NCBI RefSeq assembly: GCF_017873395.1
Contig: NZ_JAGGKC010000001.1
Span: 124,001 to 188,000 of the forward strand
DNA from: Youngiibacter multivorans
GTDB lineage: Bacteria > Bacillota > Clostridia > Clostridiales > Clostridiaceae
DNA length: 64,000 nucleotides
Direction of reading: 5' to 3'
Shown: positions 15,109-24,084 of the stretch, piece after piece
Layout: each line of letters starts with the position of its first letter
How positions within the stretch are numbered: position 1 is the first letter of the stretch
Program-made: the position numbers and the translations under genes
The notes under the pieces: model-generated
Told to the model about the DNA's origin: nothing
The model's database searches: none
What the model saw: only the letters and a program-made list of their open reading frames with translations

Positions 15109-17706
15109 ATGAAAATAATTGAAGTGAGAGCGCTTAGAGGGCCAAATTACTATAGCAGACTTCCGGTTATTTTCATGCAGCTGGATATACAAGAACTTGA
15201 AACGAAACCAACCGATATGGTTCCTGATTTTAAGGACAATTTGGCTAGGATGATGCCGAGCCTTTATGAGCATAAATGCTCGCCCGGAAGGGTTGGTGGA
15301 TTCTTTGAGAGGTTGATTAGTGGAACCTGGGCCAGTCATGTTGTAGAACATGTTGCTATAGAACTTCAATGTCTTGCAGGGCATGAGGTTGCTTTTGGAA
15401 AAACTTTTAGCACTCATGAATTCGGAATTTACAATCTGGTTTACCGTTATCTCGATGAAAAAACCGGGTTAAGAGCAGGTGAAATGTCTGTAGATTTGGT
15501 TGAGAACCTTTTTAAGGGAAAAATCACAAATGTGCAGCCGCTGATCACTGAATTGAAAAAAGTAGCAGAATCTAGCCAGCTTGGCCCTTCAACGCAGGCT
15601 ATTGTTACCGAAGCTATCAGTCGCGGGATACCCTACATCCGACTAAATGATGCAAGTTACGTACAATTGGGACAGGGAATATTTCAGAGAAGAATACAGG
15701 CTACTATGATGGATAATACCTCCGCAATAGGAGTTGAGATAGCCGATGATAAGGAAAGAACGAAAAAACTTTTGTCTTCGATGGGTATCCCTGTGCCAGA
15801 AGGACACTCTGTCAAGACAGTTGATGAAGCAATAAGAGTTGCGGAAATGATTGGGTATCCAGTTGTGGTCAAACCTTTGATAGGGAATCACGGCCGAGGA
15901 GTTACCGTTAACGTTAAGAATGCAGAAGAGTTGCTTGTTGCATTTCAGATATCAAGTGGAATACATGAAACCTCGATAGTAGAAAAGTATATAAATGGAT
16001 TTGACTTTAGGGTTCTTGTCATTGATGGGAAATTTGTTGCAGCGGCTCTCCGTGAACCAGCTTTTGTTATCGGAAACGGAAAAGACAGCATTCAGCAACT
16101 GATTGACGAAATCAACAGAGACCCTGAGCGAGGTATTGATCATGAGAAAAATCTGACCCAAATAACAATTGATTATACGACAGAAAGGCTTCTAGCTATC
16201 CAGAAGGTTACATTGAAGAGCATTCTAGCTGATGGTGAAAAATTATACGTTAAATCCACAGCAAATATTAGTTCGGGAGGTACTGCAAAGGATGTTACTG
16301 AAAATGTCCACCCACTGAACAGGCTATTGGCTGAGCGAATTTCCCGAATAATTGGTTTAAATGTAATAGGGATTGATATTATTGCCGATTCACTTGAAAA
16401 ACCCCTTGAGATGGAACTTTCAGGTGTTGTTGAAGTTAATGCAGCACCGGGCTTCAGAATGCATCTAAATCCTACTATTGGTAGTCCGAGAAACATTGCA
16501 ATTCATGTTGTGGATATGTTGTTTCCACCTGGAGTGAATCATTCCATTCCGGTTGTTGCTGTTACAGGAACCAATGGTAAAACCACAACCACCAGATTGA
16601 TTTCTCATATACTGGGGTTCAACGGAAGCATTGTAGGAATGGCATCAACAGATGGAATATACATAGATAATATACCAATTCTAAAAGGAGATTACAGTGG
16701 TCCGGAAGGCGCCCTTAAAGTAATGATGGACTCTACCATAAATCAGGCTGTACTTGAAGTAGCAAGAGGTGGAATCCTACGGCGTGGACTTGGCTTTAAA
16801 GAATGTGATGTAGGGGTTTTGCTTAACGTTAGTTCTGACCATTTAGGAGAAGGTGGGATCGATACTTTAGAGGAGTTGACGCGTTTAAAATCAACAGTTA
16901 CTGAAGCGGTTAAAACAACGGGATATGCTATATTTAATGCCGATGATCCGTTGGTTCTTTCTTGTATAGATAAGACTAAAGGTCGTACAATTTTATTCTC
17001 CAGAGATCTTGAAAATCAAACGCTTAAATCTAATATTGAAAATGGAAATCTAAATGTAACAATTAAGGACGGCAACATAATCATTCAAAGAAGAGGATCG
17101 ACTCAAATCGTTGCTAATCTAATTGAAATACCTGTCACCTTTGATGGTAAAGCAGGATTCAATATTGAAAATGTGATGGCAGCAGTAGGAGCTACAGCTG
17201 CGCTGGGACTAAATGCAGAGCAAATTAGAGAAGGTCTTATAAATTTCAGCCCATCTATTGGTCAATTACCTGGAAGAATGAATGTCATCGATATGGGTGA
17301 TTTCAAAGTAATTGTTGACTATGGTCATAATATTGGAGCAATCAACGCTACTGGCGACTTTATCAAAGGATTGATGCCAGGAAGGAAAATTCGTATGGCC
17401 CATGGAGTTGGAAATCGAAGAACAGATGATATTATTGAATTTGCATTTGTTCTTTCAAAATACTATGACCACATTGTACTTTGTGATTCTGATCCAAGAG
17501 ATAGAAAAATCGGGGAAACCGCACGAATTGTTGAACAGGGGTTGCTGAATAGCGGCTTTAAACCGGATATGATAACGTTGGTCTTAGATGAAAAAGAAGC
17601 AACTATAGTATCTCTTAAGATGGCAAGACAGGGAGATCTCGTAGTATTGCAAGCAGATAATATCGTTCAGGTCATTAAAGATGTGCTTGATTTTAAACTT
17701 AGTTAG
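15109..17706 (+). CDS. cphA: Cyanophycin synthetase
   Basis: 865 residues, full length for CphA1. It makes cyanophycin (multi-L-arginyl-poly-L-aspartate), an insoluble nitrogen and carbon reserve, from Asp and Arg with ATP. An N-terminal primer-binding domain (about 1-160) is followed by an ATP-grasp domain (about 210-470; 'YPVVVKPLIGNHGRGV', 'EVNAAPGFRMH') that adds Asp, and a Mur-ligase-like domain with the P-loop Gly-Thr-Asn-Gly-Lys-Thr-Thr-Thr at about residue 486 that adds Arg. AGGTAA-type site precedes the ATG. No cyanophycinase gene is adjacent, although many organisms pair the two. It sits inside the duplicated stress region. Confidence 0.95.
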   Translation: MKIIEVRALRGPNYYSRLPVIFMQLDIQELETKPTDMVPDFKDNLARMMPSLYEHKCSPGRVGGFFERLISGTWASHVVEHVAIELQCLAGHEVAFGKTFSTHEFGIYNLVYRYLDEKTGLRAGEMSVDLVENLFKGKITNVQPLITELKKVAESSQLGPSTQAIVTEAISRGIPYIRLNDASYVQLGQGIFQRRIQATMMDNTSAIGVEIADDKERTKKLLSSMGIPVPEGHSVKTVDEAIRVAEMIGYPVVVKPLIGNHGRGVTVNVKNAEELLVAFQISSGIHETSIVEKYINGFDFRVLVIDGKFVAAALREPAFVIGNGKDSIQQLIDEINRDPERGIDHEKNLTQITIDYTTERLLAIQKVTLKSILADGEKLYVKSTANISSGGTAKDVTENVHPLNRLLAERISRIIGLNVIGIDIIADSLEKPLEMELSGVVEVNAAPGFRMHLNPTIGSPRNIAIHVVDMLFPPGVNHSIPVVAVTGTNGKTTTTRLISHILGFNGSIVGMASTDGIYIDNIPILKGDYSGPEGALKVMMDSTINQAVLEVARGGILRRGLGFKECDVGVLLNVSSDHLGEGGIDTLEELTRLKSTVTEAVKTTGYAIFNADDPLVLSCIDKTKGRTILFSRDLENQTLKSNIENGNLNVTIKDGNIIIQRRGSTQIVANLIEIPVTFDGKAGFNIENVMAAVGATAALGLNAEQIREGLINFSPSIGQLPGRMNVIDMGDFKVIVDYGHNIGAINATGDFIKGLMPGRKIRMAHGVGNRRTDDIIEFAFVLSKYYDHIVLCDSDPRDRKIGETARIVEQGLLNSGFKPDMITLVLDEKEATIVSLKMARQGDLVVLQADNIVQVIKDVLDFKLS

Positions 17707-17868
17707 CTGGGATACTTCTAATGAAGTGTAAAAATAAACAACTAAGGATTAGCTTCAGTAATCTATCTGATTTTAGGGTTGTTCTAGCTTTATGTTGTAG
17801 CAATCATCAGGTTAACTATGAGTACGGTGAAATGCTAAAAATAATACTAAATAAAACACTTAATACGA

Positions 17869-17943
17869 TTGAAATATTTGTAACATTATGTTATTATTAA
17901 ATTTTATAAAAAATAAGCATGCATGTTTCATTTGTGTTATGAT
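17869..17943 (+). promoter_or_regulatory. Tandem promoters of cassette copy 3
   Basis: P1: TTGAAA (17869-17874), 17-nt spacer, TATTAT (17892-17897). P2: TGTTATGAT extended -10 (17938-17943). Both match copy 2 in spacing, although the first two genes of this copy are wrecked, so the promoters may still drive the downstream LEA and dodecin genes. Confidence 0.6.
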
Positions 17944-18054
17944 GTGTACAAGAAGAAATATTACTAAAACGTGATATAAAATGAATACATGGCTAGCCTC
18001 TGTTTGGCTTCAAAAATGTGATAGTAAAAAAGACCTTTTTTTATTATCTTCATA

Positions 18055-18072
18055 TGAATGAATGCTCATTCA
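18055..18072. promoter_or_regulatory. TetR-type operator, cassette copy 3
   Basis: TGAATGAATGCTCATTCA, with 8-bp arms that are a perfect dyad apart from the centre. Kept although the local tetR is deleted, which would allow control in trans by the intact TetR (4911). A copy of the second motif AATATTCAGAATATT follows at 18125-18139. Confidence 0.7.
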
Positions 18073-18149
18073 GTATGGAACTTGAATGTTTTGAAGTTAG
18101 AAATCTAAGCAGAAATACGATTTAAATATTCAGAATATTGCGAAAATAA

Positions 18150-18455
18150 TGGAGAGGTTAGAAAGCTTCTATAACAAAGGTCCAGGCTATAGAAGACGAT
18201 GGGTTTCAAACTGCTGGGACAAATTCGGAAAATGACTTTGTCCGTGTGATATACTGTGACCCATTATATTGCAGGCGACTGTGAAGGCATTTTCTCTTAG
18301 ATTAAAACTAGCGGTATCGGGAACTCTTCGATTTTTAAACCGGCAACCGTAATTTCAATGCTAGTCGTTGCACTGATAACATGGGCGTTATGAAGTTAAT
18401 TAAGCCGCGTTCTGATGAACGAATACATGGATCATTGCACTCGCGAATAAAGTAT
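18150..18455 (+). pseudogene. TetR-YggT deletion remnant, cassette copy 3
   Basis: A short piece of tetR (the codons around 'SFYRTEVQAI', 18158-18200, frame lost) is joined directly to the middle of the YggT-like gene at 'GGTTTCAAACTGCTGGG' (18203 on). The rest of the YggT gene is recognisable to about 18450 ('SMLVVALITWAL MKLIKPRS' region) but is interrupted by frameshifts and a stop. A single internal deletion between the two genes explains the structure; no product is expected. Confidence 0.75.
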
Positions 18456-18687
18456 GAACCGAATCCTTGATTTGTCCAAGTATTATTGGTGCTTGATATA
18501 AGGATGGATAACTATTGTGGTAATTTACCATAATCACTAGTTTATGGCAACTTGGCATTATGTGATTGTTTAGCTTTGAAATTCAGGCAATTCTGATGCC
18601 TATTATTGGTATATCTGCGGGTGTTCTAATACTGATTTGCATGTGAGCACTTGGCTCAACATCAGATTATTGAATGGAGGGTTTATA

Positions 18688-18960
18688 ATGGAAAGATTCA
18701 AGAAAAATGTTGGAGATGCATTTGAAGACGCTAAGGATAAGGCAGAAGAACTTAAAGAAGAAGCTGGGGACAAGATGGAGGATATCAAAGATAAAGCCGA
18801 AGACAAGATAGAGGATGTCAAAGATAAGGCAGAGGATAAAATTGATGATACAAAGGATAAGCTGAGATCTGAAAAAATTAAAAAAGAAGCTGAAGAAAAG
18901 GCTGAAGAGCTATTAGAAAAGGCTGAAGAAAAGGCGAATGAGCTAAAGTACAATGATTAA
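18688..18960 (+). CDS. LEA-like amphipathic Lys/Glu/Ala-rich protein, cassette copy 3
   Basis: 90 residues, same length as copy 2 and beginning 'MERFKKNVGDAFEDAKDKAEEL', followed by 11-residue charged repeats and ending 'LKYND'. GGAGGG lies 8 nt before the ATG. Predicted soluble, largely helical. Although the upstream tetR and YggT genes of this copy are destroyed, this frame is intact, suggesting selection on it. Protective LEA-like function is inferred from composition. Confidence 0.8.
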   Translation: MERFKKNVGDAFEDAKDKAEELKEEAGDKMEDIKDKAEDKIEDVKDKAEDKIDDTKDKLRSEKIKKEAEEKAEELLEKAEEKANELKYND

Positions 18961-19065
18961 TCCTCGATTCATATTTTGCTATCCAGCTGCAAATATGAAC
19001 ATTGGAAAGCAAGGATTGCATTTCATTATGCTATAGAATTTGAATAGAGAAGGAAGGAGTAAAAA

Positions 19066-19266
19066 ATGGCAGTAGTGAAAGTGATAGAAATAATCGCAGA
19101 ATCAACTGAAAGCTGGGAGGCAGCTGTGCAAGATGCAGTGACAGAGGCAGCAAAGACCGTTGATGGTATTCAGACTGCTTATATACAAGACTTCCAGGCA
19201 ATTCTTGAAGGAAACAAGATAGTCAAGTATCGTGTAAATGTCAAGATTTCTTTCATTGTAAAATAG
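19066..19266 (+). CDS. Dodecin family protein, cassette copy 3
   Basis: 66 residues, differing from the copy at 6544 at only a few positions (Leu/Ile at 35, Val/Ile at 40, Val/Ile at 60). Full dodecin fold signature with the flavin-stacking Trp. GGAAGGAG precedes the ATG. Expected cytoplasmic dodecamer storing flavin. It is followed by the conserved hairpin and membrane peptide, as in copy 2. Confidence 0.92.
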   Translation: MAVVKVIEIIAESTESWEAAVQDAVTEAAKTVDGIQTAYIQDFQAILEGNKIVKYRVNVKISFIVK

Positions 19267-19276
19267 TAGAGATTGA

Positions 19277-19306
19277 AGGGTGTTCTTGCAAATATGGGAA
19301 CACCCT
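19277..19306 (+). terminator. Conserved post-dodecin hairpin, copy 3
   Basis: AGGGTGTTC/GAACACCCT perfect 9-bp stem, 12-nt loop, 11 nt after the dodecin stop; no U-run. The loop differs from copy 2 while the stem is unchanged. Confidence 0.6.
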
Positions 19307-19398
19307 ATATCGGATTATGTAAGTAACTTCAAATTCGCTGATTTGATAAATATAATTGTTTGTTTGAATGATATTTAATTTGGAAAGGAGAGTTTACT

Positions 19399-19479
19399 AT
19401 GAACTCGAATCGTTTGATGGGAATACTTGGAGTAGTACTGGTTGTTGTGTTAATCGTTTGGTTGCTTCAAAGAATATAA
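19399..19479 (+). CDS. 26-residue single-helix membrane peptide, cassette copy 3
   Basis: Met-Asn-Ser-Asn-Arg-Leu-Met-Gly-Ile-Leu-Gly then a Val/Leu/Ile helix ending Trp-Leu-Leu-Gln-Arg-Ile. GGAAAGGAG lies 8 nt upstream. Same frame, length and flanking DNA as at 6876 and 24864. Function unknown. Confidence 0.7.
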   Translation: MNSNRLMGILGVVLVVVLIVWLLQRI

Positions 19480-19934
19480 ACATACGAAGCCAAGTACAAG
19501 ATAACTAGAATCGTGGACTTGTTATCAAGAAGGCGGTTGTCAGAAAACGGATAACGTGGTGGATGAACTTGGCAAGCGTCTAGAAGCAATGACATTTAGT
19601 GCGGATAGTGCCTGTGGCTTAGAGGACAACGTCCAGAATGCCAGGGAGAAGAATACTTAACCGGGTAAAAACCGGAAAATATGTGCGGCGAAAACACCCA
19701 AAACTGTTGCCAGAGCTCAGTATTTGAAATAGTATCACAGAGGATTTAAGGAGTTCACAAGGAAGAGAACTGCAGTGGAAGGTATACCATCGTCCTAAGA
19801 AGATATCATGTTCTCTCCCTTGTTTTCTCACTCCAAAACCATTTGTTAAAATTTTGCCACACTAAAAATCAGTTTTTTATATCCAAAGAAAGATCAAAAA
19901 TATTGTCGAGTTTAACCGAAAGGAGGACAATGTT
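19480..19934. other. Spacer upstream of dnaK
   Basis: No gene seen. AAGAGAAC near 19763 and GTTCTCT near 19809 form a wide inverted repeat, and the last 100 nt are AT-rich with possible promoter hexamers. No CIRCE element (TTAGCACTC-N9-GAGTGCTAA) is present, so HrcA control is not supported. Confidence 0.5.
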
Positions 19935-21812
19935 ATGGGTAAATCTGTTGGTATTGATTTAGGCACAACCAACTCCGTTGTATCTGTCATGGAAGGTGGA
20001 AAACCAGTTGTCATCGTTAATTCAGAAGGTGGCAGAACGACTCCGTCTGTTGTTGCATTCACCAATAAAATGGAACGAATCGTTGGCCAGGTGGCCAGGC
20101 GGCAGGCAGCCCTAAATCCTGAAAGAACCTTATATTCGGTTAAACGCTTTATCGGCCGGAAGTTCTCTGAAGTTGCCGACGAGATGAAACTTGTTCCCTA
20201 TAAAGTAGTCCAGGGTCCCAACGACACTGTTAGATTTGATATTGACGGCAAACTTTACGCGCCAGAGGAAATTGCATCAGCAATCATAAAACGACTGGTT
20301 GAAGACGCTTCAAAATATTTGGGAGAAAAAATAACCGACGCGATCATAACTGTGCCAGCATATTTTAACGATGCCCAGCGTCAGGCAACCAAAGATGCAG
20401 GCAAGATAGCCGGGCTGAATGTCCTGCGCATCATTAACGAGCCAACAGCCGCCGCTTTAGCTTACGGCCTTGAGAAGAAAAAGAACGAAACCATACTGGT
20501 CTTTGATTTGGGTGGAGGAACATTTGATGTCTCTATTTTGGATGTCGGCGATGGCGTTTTTGAGGTCAAGGCTACCAATGGCGATACACACTTGGGTGGT
20601 GATAACTTTGATAAAGCAATTGTCGACTGGCTCGCAGAAGAATTCAAGAAAGATTTCGGAATCGATTTACGTCAAGATAAACAAGCACTACAAAGATTGA
20701 CCGAAGCAGCCGAAAAGGCCAAAATCGATCTTTCCAACATTCTTGAAACACAAATCAATCTACCGTTTATTACTGCAGATGCCAACGGCCCAAAACACTT
20801 AGACTTCAAACTGACAAGGGCAAAGTTCGACGACTTGACACACAGTCTTGTTGAAAGATGCCGTCAACCGGTTACTAACGCCCTATCTGACGCTAAGATA
20901 ACTGCTAGCGATATAGATGAAATTATTTTAGTTGGCGGTTCGACGCGTACTCCGTCTGTTCAAAAACTTGTTCGAGAGCTCATGAACGGACGCGATCCCA
21001 ACCAAGGGGTTAACCCTGATGAGGTTGTTGCAATCGGTGCGGCAATCCAGGCAGGCGTTTTAGCAGGTGAAGTCAAGGATATATTGCTGCTGGATGTAAC
21101 ACCGCTGTCCATGGGTGTTGAAACAATGGGTGGAATCGTTGCTAAGATCATTGAAAGAAATACGACCATTCCGGTTCGCAGAAGCGAAGTCTTTTCAACA
21201 GCAGCAGACAACCAGCCAGCCGTGGATATCAATGTACTGCAGGGTGAAAGGGAGTTAGCCAAGGATAACCGTTCGCTTGGCCAGTTCAAACTTGATGGTA
21301 TACCCCCAGCCCCAAGAGGGGTGGCACAAATCGAAGTTACATTCGATATCGATGCCAACGGCATACTGAAAGTCAGCGCCAAGGATAAAGCAACCAACAG
21401 GGAACAGGCTGTAACGATTTCCGGATCCACCAGCCTGGACAAATCGGAAATCGACCGGATGGTTAGTGACGCTGAGTCTCACGCAGCTGAAGATAAAATA
21501 AGACGTCAGGAAGTGGAAATACGTAATTCTGCAGATTCGACTGTTTATCAGGTTCAGAGACAGTTGAACGAAGCCGGAAACAGACTACCAGTTCATGAAA
21601 AAGGCCGTATTGAGCAGCTTTTATCCGAAACAAGGCAAGCGCTCAATGATAATGCCCCAATCGAGCAGATTCGTAAGCTGACCAGCGACCTGACCCAGGC
21701 TGCCAATGTGTTTAATTCTGCTCCAAGGACAGAGTCCCCGACCAACACAGAAGCTGCTCCGAAAACAGATGGACCGGATGATGTCATCGATGCGGAATAT
21801 ACGGAAAAGTAA
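19935..21812 (+). CDS. dnaK: Chaperone DnaK (Hsp70)
   Basis: 625 residues. ATPase domain with phosphate-1 motif '[11 protein letters not shown]' at residue 5, '[12 protein letters not shown]', phosphate-2 '[14 protein letters not shown]', and '[11 protein letters not shown]'; linker '[13 protein letters not shown]'; substrate-binding domain and a C-terminal tail ending '[11 protein letters not shown]'. It holds and refolds unfolded proteins with J-domain and exchange-factor partners. AAAGGAGG precedes the ATG. It heads a dnaK-cbpA-cbpM operon rather than hrcA-grpE-dnaK-dnaJ, so it is probably an accessory Hsp70, with the main one elsewhere. Codon use looks more GC-rich than in the flanking cassette genes, hinting at acquisition. 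Confidence 0.95.
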   Translation: MGKSVGIDLGTTNSVVSVMEGGKPVVIVNSEGGRTTPSVVAFTNKMERIVGQVARRQAALNPERTLYSVKRFIGRKFSEVADEMKLVPYKVVQGPNDTVRFDIDGKLYAPEEIASAIIKRLVEDASKYLGEKITDAIITVPAYFNDAQRQATKDAGKIAGLNVLRIINEPTAAALAYGLEKKKNETILVFDLGGGTFDVSILDVGDGVFEVKATNGDTHLGGDNFDKAIVDWLAEEFKKDFGIDLRQDKQALQRLTEAAEKAKIDLSNILETQINLPFITADANGPKHLDFKLTRAKFDDLTHSLVERCRQPVTNALSDAKITASDIDEIILVGGSTRTPSVQKLVRELMNGRDPNQGVNPDEVVAIGAAIQAGVLAGEVKDILLLDVTPLSMGVETMGGIVAKIIERNTTIPVRRSEVFSTAADNQPAVDINVLQGERELAKDNRSLGQFKLDGIPPAPRGVAQIEVTFDIDANGILKVSAKDKATNREQAVTISGSTSLDKSEIDRMVSDAESHAAEDKIRRQEVEIRNSADSTVYQVQRQLNEAGNRLPVHEKGRIEQLLSETRQALNDNAPIEQIRKLTSDLTQAANVFNSAPRTESPTNTEAAPKTDGPDDVIDAEYTEK

Positions 21813-21827
21813 GGTGGTTTAATGTAA

Positions 21828-22760
21828 ATGGGTGCAAACTATAAAGACTATTATGAGATTTTGGGCGTAGACCGCAAGGCTTCTGAAGCGGAAATCAAGA
21901 CAGCCTATCTGAAAGCCGCCCGGAAGCATCATCCTGATTTACATATCAAAAGTGAGAAGGCAGCTTCTGAAGAAAAATTTAAAGAAATCAATGAAGCTTA
22001 TGCCGTCTTAGGCGATAAAGAAAAACGGGCTTCATACGACAGTTTGGGTGAAAATCTGCACAGCGGTCAGGAATGGCAACCGTCACCTGATATGGGAAGC
22101 TATGGAAGCCAATCCTGGAGTTCAGAAGAAGCCGAAGGCTTCAGTGATTTTTTTGAAAGCCTTTTTGGACAAGCCAGATCAAATAATCCTTATGGCGGAT
22201 TCAGGCAGACTAGAAGCATTCGAGGCCAGGACCTGGAAAGTGAGCTTGAGCTTACTTTAGAAGAGGCATATCACGGCGGCCAAAAGCTGCTTCAATTTTC
22301 TTTTCGTGGAACGGGCAACAAAACCATCGTCAAGTCACTTGATGTCAAAATTCCTCCTTTTGTCCGGGATAAAAGCAAAATCCGGTTAAAAGGACAGGGT
22401 GGAGAAGGCTTAGCCGGTGGTTTAGCCGGTGACTTGCTTCTGACAGTCAAGATCCTGCCGAATGCCAAATTTAAGCTGAATGGCGACTCTCTTGAAACAA
22501 CCATTAAAATCAGACCTGAACAAGCCGTTTTGGGAAGCCAGGTTCACGCACCTACGATCGATGGCCAAGTTATGATTACTATCCCTCCGATGACGCATAA
22601 TGGGCAGAAATTGCGCTTGCGTTCCAAAGGGTGGCTGGGCAGAGATGGGATTCGTGGTGATGAATATGTACAAGTGATTATTGATATTCCGCGGTCAATA
22701 AATCAATCCGAAAAAGAACAATATGAGCGTCTGGCGGACCTGAATGAAGGGGTACATTAA
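21828..22760 (+). CDS. cbpA: CbpA-like J-domain co-chaperone
   Basis: 310 residues. J domain at 5-70 with His-Pro-Asp in 'KHHPDLHI'; a Gly/Ser/Phe-rich linker (about 75-130); two C-terminal DnaJ substrate-binding domains ('LELTLEEAYHGG', 'DLLLTVKILPN', 'PPMTHNGQKLRLRSKGW'). The Cys-rich zinc finger of DnaJ is absent, which defines the CbpA class. It delivers substrates to DnaK and stimulates its ATPase. The gene follows dnaK by 15 nt and precedes cbpM by 2 nt, the classic arrangement in which CbpM modulates CbpA. Confidence 0.92.
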   Translation: MGANYKDYYEILGVDRKASEAEIKTAYLKAARKHHPDLHIKSEKAASEEKFKEINEAYAVLGDKEKRASYDSLGENLHSGQEWQPSPDMGSYGSQSWSSEEAEGFSDFFESLFGQARSNNPYGGFRQTRSIRGQDLESELELTLEEAYHGGQKLLQFSFRGTGNKTIVKSLDVKIPPFVRDKSKIRLKGQGGEGLAGGLAGDLLLTVKILPNAKFKLNGDSLETTIKIRPEQAVLGSQVHAPTIDGQVMITIPPMTHNGQKLRLRSKGWLGRDGIRGDEYVQVIIDIPRSINQSEKEQYERLADLNEGVH

Positions 22761-22762
22761 CG

Positions 22763-23059
22763 ATGAGTAAGTTTTATTTACAGGTTATTCGTCAATATTG
22801 CGAACCGGAGAACCGTGAAGACAGGATCTGTATCGACGACTTGCCATTCCAGCCATTATTGCTGGAGAGATTGGCTGCGATCGGGTTCATAGAAATTGAA
22901 AACAGGATGATCACCATTGAAAAGGTTGAGAGGGTCCAGAGACTCCTTCGCATTCGGAAATCTCTAGGAGTAAACCTATCTGGCGCTGCCATAATCGTCG
23001 AGTTATTAGAAAGAATGGAAGAAATGCATGATGAAATTGAGCGGCAGAGACAAGAGTGA
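22763..23059 (+). CDS. cbpM: CbpM-like chaperone modulator (MerR-type fold)
   Basis: 98 residues, with an N-terminal region like CbpM ('YLQVIRQYCEP'), a MerR-type helix-turn-helix ('LERLAAIGFIEIENRMI'), and a C-terminal helix pair ('IRKSLGVNLSGAAIIVELLERMEEM'). In E. coli CbpM binds the J domain of CbpA and inhibits it; a DNA-binding role is also possible for this fold. Start lies 2 nt after the cbpA stop. Third gene of the chaperone operon. Confidence 0.85.
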   Translation: MSKFYLQVIRQYCEPENREDRICIDDLPFQPLLLERLAAIGFIEIENRMITIEKVERVQRLLRIRKSLGVNLSGAAIIVELLERMEEMHDEIERQRQE

Positions 23060-23440
23060 GTCTTAATTAAACACAATGCCAATGTTACTTTTTGCAGTGA
23101 GATACAGAAAAGAATTTGTTCAAGATGCCAGAAGCAATAAACTTGATCCTGTCATCAGATTGACGTCGAAAACGGTCAAATAATTCGGATTCTGTCCCGA
23201 AAATAGAAACAATACTGATCTTGTTATTGAAGCAGGTGCATACTTTTGCCAAAGTGAGGTGCGTGTGCTGAATTTGATTTGTCGTGGAAGAAGTATAGAA
23301 TATAATCTAAAAGAGAAAAATGCATGGTCGTATATCATACAAATTTCATGAAAACACAAATTGATGGATGATAGTGCATTAGAATGATGAGAAAAATGGT
23401 TATAATGCTAAATAGCTATTGTTTATTTGCCGTATTCAGA
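23060..23440. other. Spacer between cbpM and cassette copy 4
   Basis: About 380 nt without a credible gene, RNA or strong hairpin. Confidence 0.4.
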
Positions 23441-23474
23441 AATTTCAGAAAATTAAAATATTGATACACAATTT

Positions 23475-23484
23475 GTGCTATAAT
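23475..23484 (+). promoter_or_regulatory. Promoter of cassette copy 4 (extended -10)
   Basis: TGCTATAAT, TATAAT at 23479-23484, in the same conserved block as copy 1. No consensus -35. The leader to the tetR start is about 250 nt, similar to the other copies. Confidence 0.65.
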
Positions 23485-23596
23485 GTATACAAGGAGAATA
23501 ATCATCTAAAGCATTATATAAATGATGAAGGATTTTACTATAACCTTCGTTAGGATGCGAAAATGTGATAGGTGAGAAAATTCCTTCTTAAATAGT

Positions 23597-23626
23597 GCTT
23601 ACTGAATGAATATTCATTCAGTAAGC
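23597..23626. promoter_or_regulatory. Extended TetR-type operator, cassette copy 4
   Basis: Core TGAATGAATATTCATTCA (23603-23620), here extended to a perfect 30-bp palindrome: GCTTACTGAATGAAT is the exact reverse complement of the adjoining 15 bases. This is the most symmetrical of the four sites. The AATATTCAGAATATT motif follows at 23689-23703. Confidence 0.8.
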
Positions 23627-23741
23627 AAAATTACTTTATTCAGACTGGAAGGGCTTATCAGTTTAAAACCGAAGCAAAGTGCAGCTTAAATATTCAGAAT
23701 ATTGTGATAACGAATGATGACTTAAAATGCGAGGAGACATT

Positions 23742-23924
23742 ATGAACAAGAAAGAGCTTACTGGCTTACTGGCGACAAAAATCGTTGAAAAAGGGAGTTT
23801 CTATCGAACGGAAGTTCAAGCAATAGCTGACAATGCGGAAAGAGATGTTGGTACTGTTTACATGAATTTTAAGAACAAAGAGGAGATACTTGACTATGCA
23901 ACGAGTCACAACATACTAGGATAG
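23742..23924 (+). CDS. HTH-only TetR-family fragment (60 aa), copy 4
   Basis: Same architecture and length as the copy 1 fragment (2320): DNA-binding domain with 'AIADNAERDVGTVYMNFKNKEEIL', ending Ser-His-Asn-Ile-Leu-Gly after a shared 1-nt deletion. The ligand-binding domain is absent. GAGGAGAC lies before the ATG. The two fragments differ at many sites but both frames are intact. It could be a truncated repressor lacking effector control, or a pseudogene on its way out. Confidence 0.55.
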   Translation: MNKKELTGLLATKIVEKGSFYRTEVQAIADNAERDVGTVYMNFKNKEEILDYATSHNILG

Positions 23925-24084
23925 TTACACTTACGTCAAGAAATGAATGCTCCTCGATGAGATTACATAAGGATAATGAAGTTCCAATCCATGAATGAGG
24001 AGTACCAGATGTTGCTAAGGACTCTTCACAGTAACACAGAATTTATATTGCTTATGCTTTGTTTAAATGAAAGGAACTAAAGAA

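Noticed and set aside
19480..19934. Possible CIRCE element upstream of dnaK.
   Set aside because: No TTAGCACTC-N9-GAGTGCTAA or close variant was found.
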